Of a stretch of 10,664 nucleotides of DNA, positions 6,845 to 10,664 are shown one piece after another (position 1 is the stretch's first letter; each line of letters starts with the position of its first letter). The position numbers were made by a program, and so were the translations under genes. The notes under the pieces were generated by a model. The model saw only the letters and a list, made by a program, of their open reading frames with translations, searched no databases and was not told where the DNA came from. Origin of the DNA: Actinomycetes bacterium (GTDB lineage Bacteria > Actinomycetota > Acidimicrobiia > Acidimicrobiales > Palsa-688); contig JAKBBS010000115.1 in assembly GCA_021808425.1 (NCBI GenBank), positions 1-10,664 on the forward strand. Reading direction: 5' to 3'.

Positions 6845-7570
6845 AGCCCCGGTCATGATCACGTCTCCCGCCCGCAGCGGTATCCCCCTCTCGCACAACG
6901 CGTCCGCAAGCCACCTCGCAGCGCTCAACGGGTGGCCGAGGCAGTCCGAGCCCACACCGGTCGAGACCACCGATCCGTCGAGAGTCATCCACATCGTCGC
7001 CTCCCGCAGGTCGACGTCGCGAAGCATCACCGGACGAGTCCCGAGAACGTAGAGGCCTCCGCTCGCGTTGTCGGCGACAGTGTCAAGAAGGGTGATGTCC
7101 CAGCCTTCGATCCGGCTGTCTGCGACCTCCAGCGCTGGCAAAGCAAATGCGACCGCCCGCAGCACCTCGGCGAATCCGTGCGGGGCCGAGTCGAGGTCAC
7201 GTTCCAACACCACGGCGACCTCGGCTTCGACCCTCGGTTGGAGCATCCGCGAGTAGGGAAGTTCCGCCCCGTCTGGGTATTCCATGTCCACGAAGAGGGT
7301 CCCGAAGTCCGGCCGGTCGACGCCGAGCTGGCGTTGCACCGCCTTGGAGGTGAGGCCGATCTTGCGACCCGACACTCTCCGCCCGCCGTCGAGCTCAATC
7401 GCCGTGTTGAGCTCCTGGATCTCGTATCCGACCTCGACGCCGGCACTCGAGTCGAACATGGCGCGCACCGGCTTGCAGGCCACGCCGTCCGCCGACGCCC
7501 GGCGCAGTGACAGTGCTGCCTTACTGACAGGATCGCGCGGGTCCTCGCTCGGCGTGAGCTCGGCGGTCAA
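6758..7570 (-). CDS. mhpD: 2-keto-4-pentenoate hydratase (MhpD family)
   Basis: This enzyme of the fumarylacetoacetase-like fold adds water to 2-hydroxypenta-2,4-dienoate to give 4-hydroxy-2-oxovalerate, a late step of meta-cleavage aromatic degradation. The 270 aa match E. coli MhpD (269 aa) almost throughout: GRKIGLTSKAVQRQLGVD (68-85), RPDFGTLF, the metal-binding QPRVEAEVA with its two glutamates, PALEVADSRI with a third, DTVADNASGG, and the closing TGALGPMVA. This favours the hydratase over the related oxalocrotonate decarboxylase. The only start that restores the N-terminus is TTG at 7570, with GAGGGG 8 nt upstream inside the end of the crotonase gene; the stop of that gene lies 2 nt before the TTG. 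The two genes are thus translationally coupled. No ring-cleavage dioxygenase or aldolase partner is in the window. The 3' end overlaps the convergent GGDEF-EAL gene. Confidence 0.92.
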   Translation of the reverse strand: MTAELTPSEDPRDPVSKAALSLRRASADGVACKPVRAMFDSSAGVEVGYEIQELNTAIELDGGRRVSGRKIGLTSKAVQRQLGVDRPDFGTLFVDMEYPDGAELPYSRMLQPRVEAEVAVVLERDLDSAPHGFAEVLRAVAFALPALEVADSRIEGWDITLLDTVADNASGGLYVLGTRPVMLRDVDLREATMWMTLDGSVVSTGVGSDCLGHPLSAARWLADALCERGIPLRAGDVIMTGALGPMVAGARGSEFAATISGLGRVSARLD

Positions 7571-7572
7571 CT

Positions 7573-8397
7573 TCAGCGCCCCTCGAAGTTCGCCGCTCGT
7601 CGCTCTGCGAACGCTGTGATGCCTTCACGGAAGTCGGAACTGGAAAAAAGATGCATCGTCTGCAGCAGCACATGATGCGTGTGACTCTCGAAGTCCTCGG
7701 AGAGGCCGTGACGGAACATCCGCTTCATCGCCTGTACGGCAAGCGGAGCGTTTCCTGCAATCTCGGTCGCCCACTCCCCCGCCACCCCGACCAGCTCGTC
7801 GTCTGCGACCGCCAGGTTCGCTAGGCCGATCTCGCACGCGGTGTCCGCGTCGATGTCACGTCCGAGGAAGCCGACCTCGGCGGCCTTCGCCCACCCGACG
7901 AGGCGCGGCAGGTACCACGTCCCGCCACTTTCGGGGACGACGCCCCGTTTGGCGAACCCGGGCATCAAGACCGTCGAGCGCCCGACCAGGCGGAGGTCGC
8001 AGCCGAGCGCAAGGTCGAACCCGTAGCCAGCCGCAGCCCCGTTGATCGCGGCGATTACCGGGGTATCCATCTGGGCCAATACGACGGTGGGAAGGTGACG
8101 GGTGCGCATAGCGCCGAGCGACGTCCACGACGATTTGGAGGACTCGGAGCCGATCCCGGTTCCAGCCATGGCGTCCTTGATGTCGAGGCCGGCGCAGAAC
8201 CCTTTACCCGCCCCGGTGAGAACCACCGCCCGCACTGCGCTGTCGGACTCGGCGACTTCGAGAGCCTCGGTCAACTCCGAGAGCATCCGCGCCGAGATGG
8301 CGTTGCGCCGGTGAGGGCGGTTCAAGGTGACCGTAGCCACGTGGCCGTCGACTTGGTAGAGCACTTCTGGCTCCGGTTGTGCTGACTCGTCGCTCAT
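7573..8397 (-). CDS. Crotonase-family enzyme (enoyl-CoA hydratase/isomerase)
   Basis: This 274-aa protein acts on acyl-CoA thioesters. The oxyanion hole shows as GKGFCAGLDI (64-73) and INGAAAGYG (118-126); VTLNRPHRRNAIS (23-35) is the standard crotonase entry. The active-site segment reads FAKRGVVPESGGTWYLPRLVG: the first catalytic glutamate of true enoyl-CoA hydratase is not present at its aligned position (Phe148), while Glu156 sits where PaaG-type isomerases carry Asp in PDSGG. This points to double-bond isomerisation or another crotonase reaction rather than classic hydration. I chose the ATG at 8397, which gives normal family length; the upstream extension to 8535 overlaps the divergent gene. 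The start lies 8 nt after a TAGGCT -10 element, consistent with a leaderless message. It heads a two-gene unit with the MhpD-like hydratase. The exact substrate is unknown. Confidence 0.9.
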   Translation of the reverse strand: MSDESAQPEPEVLYQVDGHVATVTLNRPHRRNAISARMLSELTEALEVAESDSAVRAVVLTGAGKGFCAGLDIKDAMAGTGIGSESSKSSWTSLGAMRTRHLPTVVLAQMDTPVIAAINGAAAGYGFDLALGCDLRLVGRSTVLMPGFAKRGVVPESGGTWYLPRLVGWAKAAEVGFLGRDIDADTACEIGLANLAVADDELVGVAGEWATEIAGNAPLAVQAMKRMFRHGLSEDFESHTHHVLLQTMHLFSSSDFREGITAFAERRAANFEGR

Positions 8398-8454
8398 CGC
8401 CTTGGAGCCTACCCGGACACGGGCAAAGCGGGCTGCTTTGGCTAGGCTCGCGAC
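8398..8454. promoter_or_regulatory. Divergent promoter region with mirror-image -10 elements and central inverted repeat
   Basis: The 57 bp between the crotonase and M20 genes contain TAGGCT on the minus strand (8411-8406, 8 nt before ATG 8397) and TAGGCT on the plus strand (8443-8448, 6 nt before GTG 8455). Both spacings predict transcription starting at or next to the start codon. Between them lies a perfect inverted repeat, CAAAGC-N5-GCTTTG (8424-8440), well placed to control both promoters. A second small dyad, CCCG-N4-CGGG, lies at 8412-8423. The -10 calls are inference from pattern; the inverted repeats are directly visible. Confidence 0.5.
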
Positions 8455-9698
8455 GTGACGACATCCCACGTGCCAAGCGGAGACTCCCCGACGCCAGGCA
8501 AGCTCGCCGAGCGCGACCTGATCGCCCAGGCGCAAGCCCTGTCAGAGGAGGCGGTCAGCCTTCGCAGGCGTATGCACGCCAGGCCGGAGATCGGCCTAGA
8601 GCTACCCGACACGCAGACCCTCGTCGTAGAGACACTCGAAGGCTTGGGCCTGAGGACTCGTTGCGGTGAGACGTGCAGCTCCGTCGAGGCCGTCATTGAC
8701 GGCGAGCGCGAAGGACGGACGGTTCTTCTTCGCGCCGACATGGACGCCCTGGAGATGCCTGAGGACACTGGCCTAGATTTTTCCTCGACGCTACCTGGGC
8801 GGATGCACGCGTGCGGCCACGATGCGCACACGGCGATGCTGCTAGGGGCCGCGAAGCTTCTCACCATGCGCCGCAAGGACCTCGCCGGGCGGGTGGTACT
8901 GATGTTCCAACCAGGAGAGGAAGGCCACGACGGGGCGAAGGCGATGATCGACGACGGCCTGCTTCGACGCTACGGGGCTTTCGACGACGCATTCGCGATA
9001 CACGTATCGTCGGTGATTCCCTCCGGGATGCTCACATGCCGGCCGGGAACGATCATGGCGTCAGCTGACGAGTTCCGGATTGTCGTCACGGGCAAAGGCG
9101 GGCACGCTTCGATGCCCCACGACGCTGTCGACCCGGTGACTGCGGCGTGTCACGTGGTGACTGCAGTGCAATCGATGGTGACACGCCGGATTCCCGCTTT
9201 CGACCCTGCCGTTGTGACCGTCAGTACTATCCACGCTGGCACAGCCACAAACGTGATCCCCGAGAGTGTCGCCCTCGGCGGGACGGTGCGCGCGGTATCG
9301 GATCGAACCCGGTCCGTCGTGCTCGAATCTCTGCGCCAGGTGGTCGCCCAGACAGCGGCCGCCCACGGGTGCGAGGCGAGCCTCGAAATCGAAGGTCACA
9401 GCTATCCTGTCACTGTCAATGACGCAAGCTACGCTGGGCACACTCTCGACGTCGCACGGGCTCTCGTCGGCACCGAGCATGTCATGGAGATGCCCACGCC
9501 GGTCATGGGCGCCGAGGACTGGTCCCGTGTGCTGGCCGAGGTGCGCGGTTCGATGGCGTTCCTCGGCGCCTCGCCCCCAGGCGTGAGCAACGCCGCTCCG
9601 AACCACTCGAACCGCTTCGTAATCGACGAGGCTGCGTTGCCCGTTGGGGTAGCAATGTACACGGCGATGGCTCTGACGCCGCCGTCGCGTCGGGCGGA

Positions 9699-9702
<4 letters not shown>
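8455..9702 (+). CDS. M20 family metallo-amidohydrolase/peptidase (hippurate/IAA-amino acid hydrolase-like)
   Basis: This 415-aa cytosolic zinc/manganese hydrolase belongs to the family that cleaves N-acyl amino acids and related amides. The metal site shows as [11 protein letters not shown] (C120, H122), FQPGEEG (E155/E156), IHVSS (H183) and NHSNRF (H384). The dimerisation domain is inserted in the middle and carries [10 protein letters not shown] (213-222, with H217 of the VTGKGGHAS motif). Length is normal for the subfamily. Start GTG 8455 lies 6 nt after a TAGGCT -10 element, so the mRNA is probably leaderless. Its stop overlaps the start of the PLP-enzyme gene (GTGA), so the two are translationally coupled. 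This suggests that an amide is opened here and the freed amino acid goes to the PLP enzyme. N-acyl amino acid, hippurate-like and acyl-diaminopimelate substrates are all possible. Confidence 0.9.

Positions 9703-10664
<962 letters not shown>

Noticed and set aside
8398..8535. N-terminal extension of the crotonase
   Set aside because: It runs antisense through the start of the M20 gene and adds residues foreign to the family; ATG 8397 follows a -10 element.

Overview
This high-GC window probably comes from an actinobacterium. That is an inference from strong GC bias at third codon positions, frequent GTG/TTG starts, a FadR-type GntR regulator, a small three-cysteine ferredoxin, and four start codons lying only 6-8 nt after a TANNNT -10 element, which is the pattern of leaderless mRNAs. 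The genes suggest a catabolic accessory region (aromatic or plant/soil-derived organic acids). No transposon, integrase, RNA gene or CRISPR array is visible.

Left block, minus strand (about 1-2892): one tight operon read from right to left. It encodes a [3Fe-4S]-type ferredoxin, a phthalate-4,5-dioxygenase-like Rieske oxygenase, an unrecognised 178-aa protein, and a PanB-like (ketopantoate hydroxymethyltransferase superfamily) protein that has lost two residues normally conserved in true PanB. A GntR/FCD regulator (about 3079-3888, plus strand) is divergent from this operon across a 186-bp region. That region holds an extended -10 promoter and a possible operator, so the GntR protein is the obvious candidate regulator.

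Centre (3938-6844, plus): a large membrane-bound GGDEF-EAL protein with intact diguanylate cyclase, phosphodiesterase and inhibitory-site motifs, and an unrecognised extracytoplasmic domain. Its last 28 codons overlap the convergent mhpD-like gene by 87 bp.

Right block: a two-gene minus-strand unit (8397 to 6758) encodes a crotonase-family enzyme followed by an MhpD-type 2-keto-4-pentenoate hydratase, coupled through a TTG start. Divergent from it, across only 57 bp, is a plus-strand unit: an M20 amidohydrolase/peptidase (8455-9702) coupled by a GTGA overlap to a fold-type II PLP-dependent enzyme (9699 to beyond the window end). The 57-bp gap carries mirror-image TAGGCT -10 elements on both strands, with a perfect CAAAGC-N5-GCTTTG inverted repeat between them.

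Together the genes could form a peripheral pathway: Rieske oxygenation or demethylation of a ring or acid, hydration of a dienoate, CoA-ester chemistry, and amide/amino-acid processing. The substrate cannot be read from the sequence.
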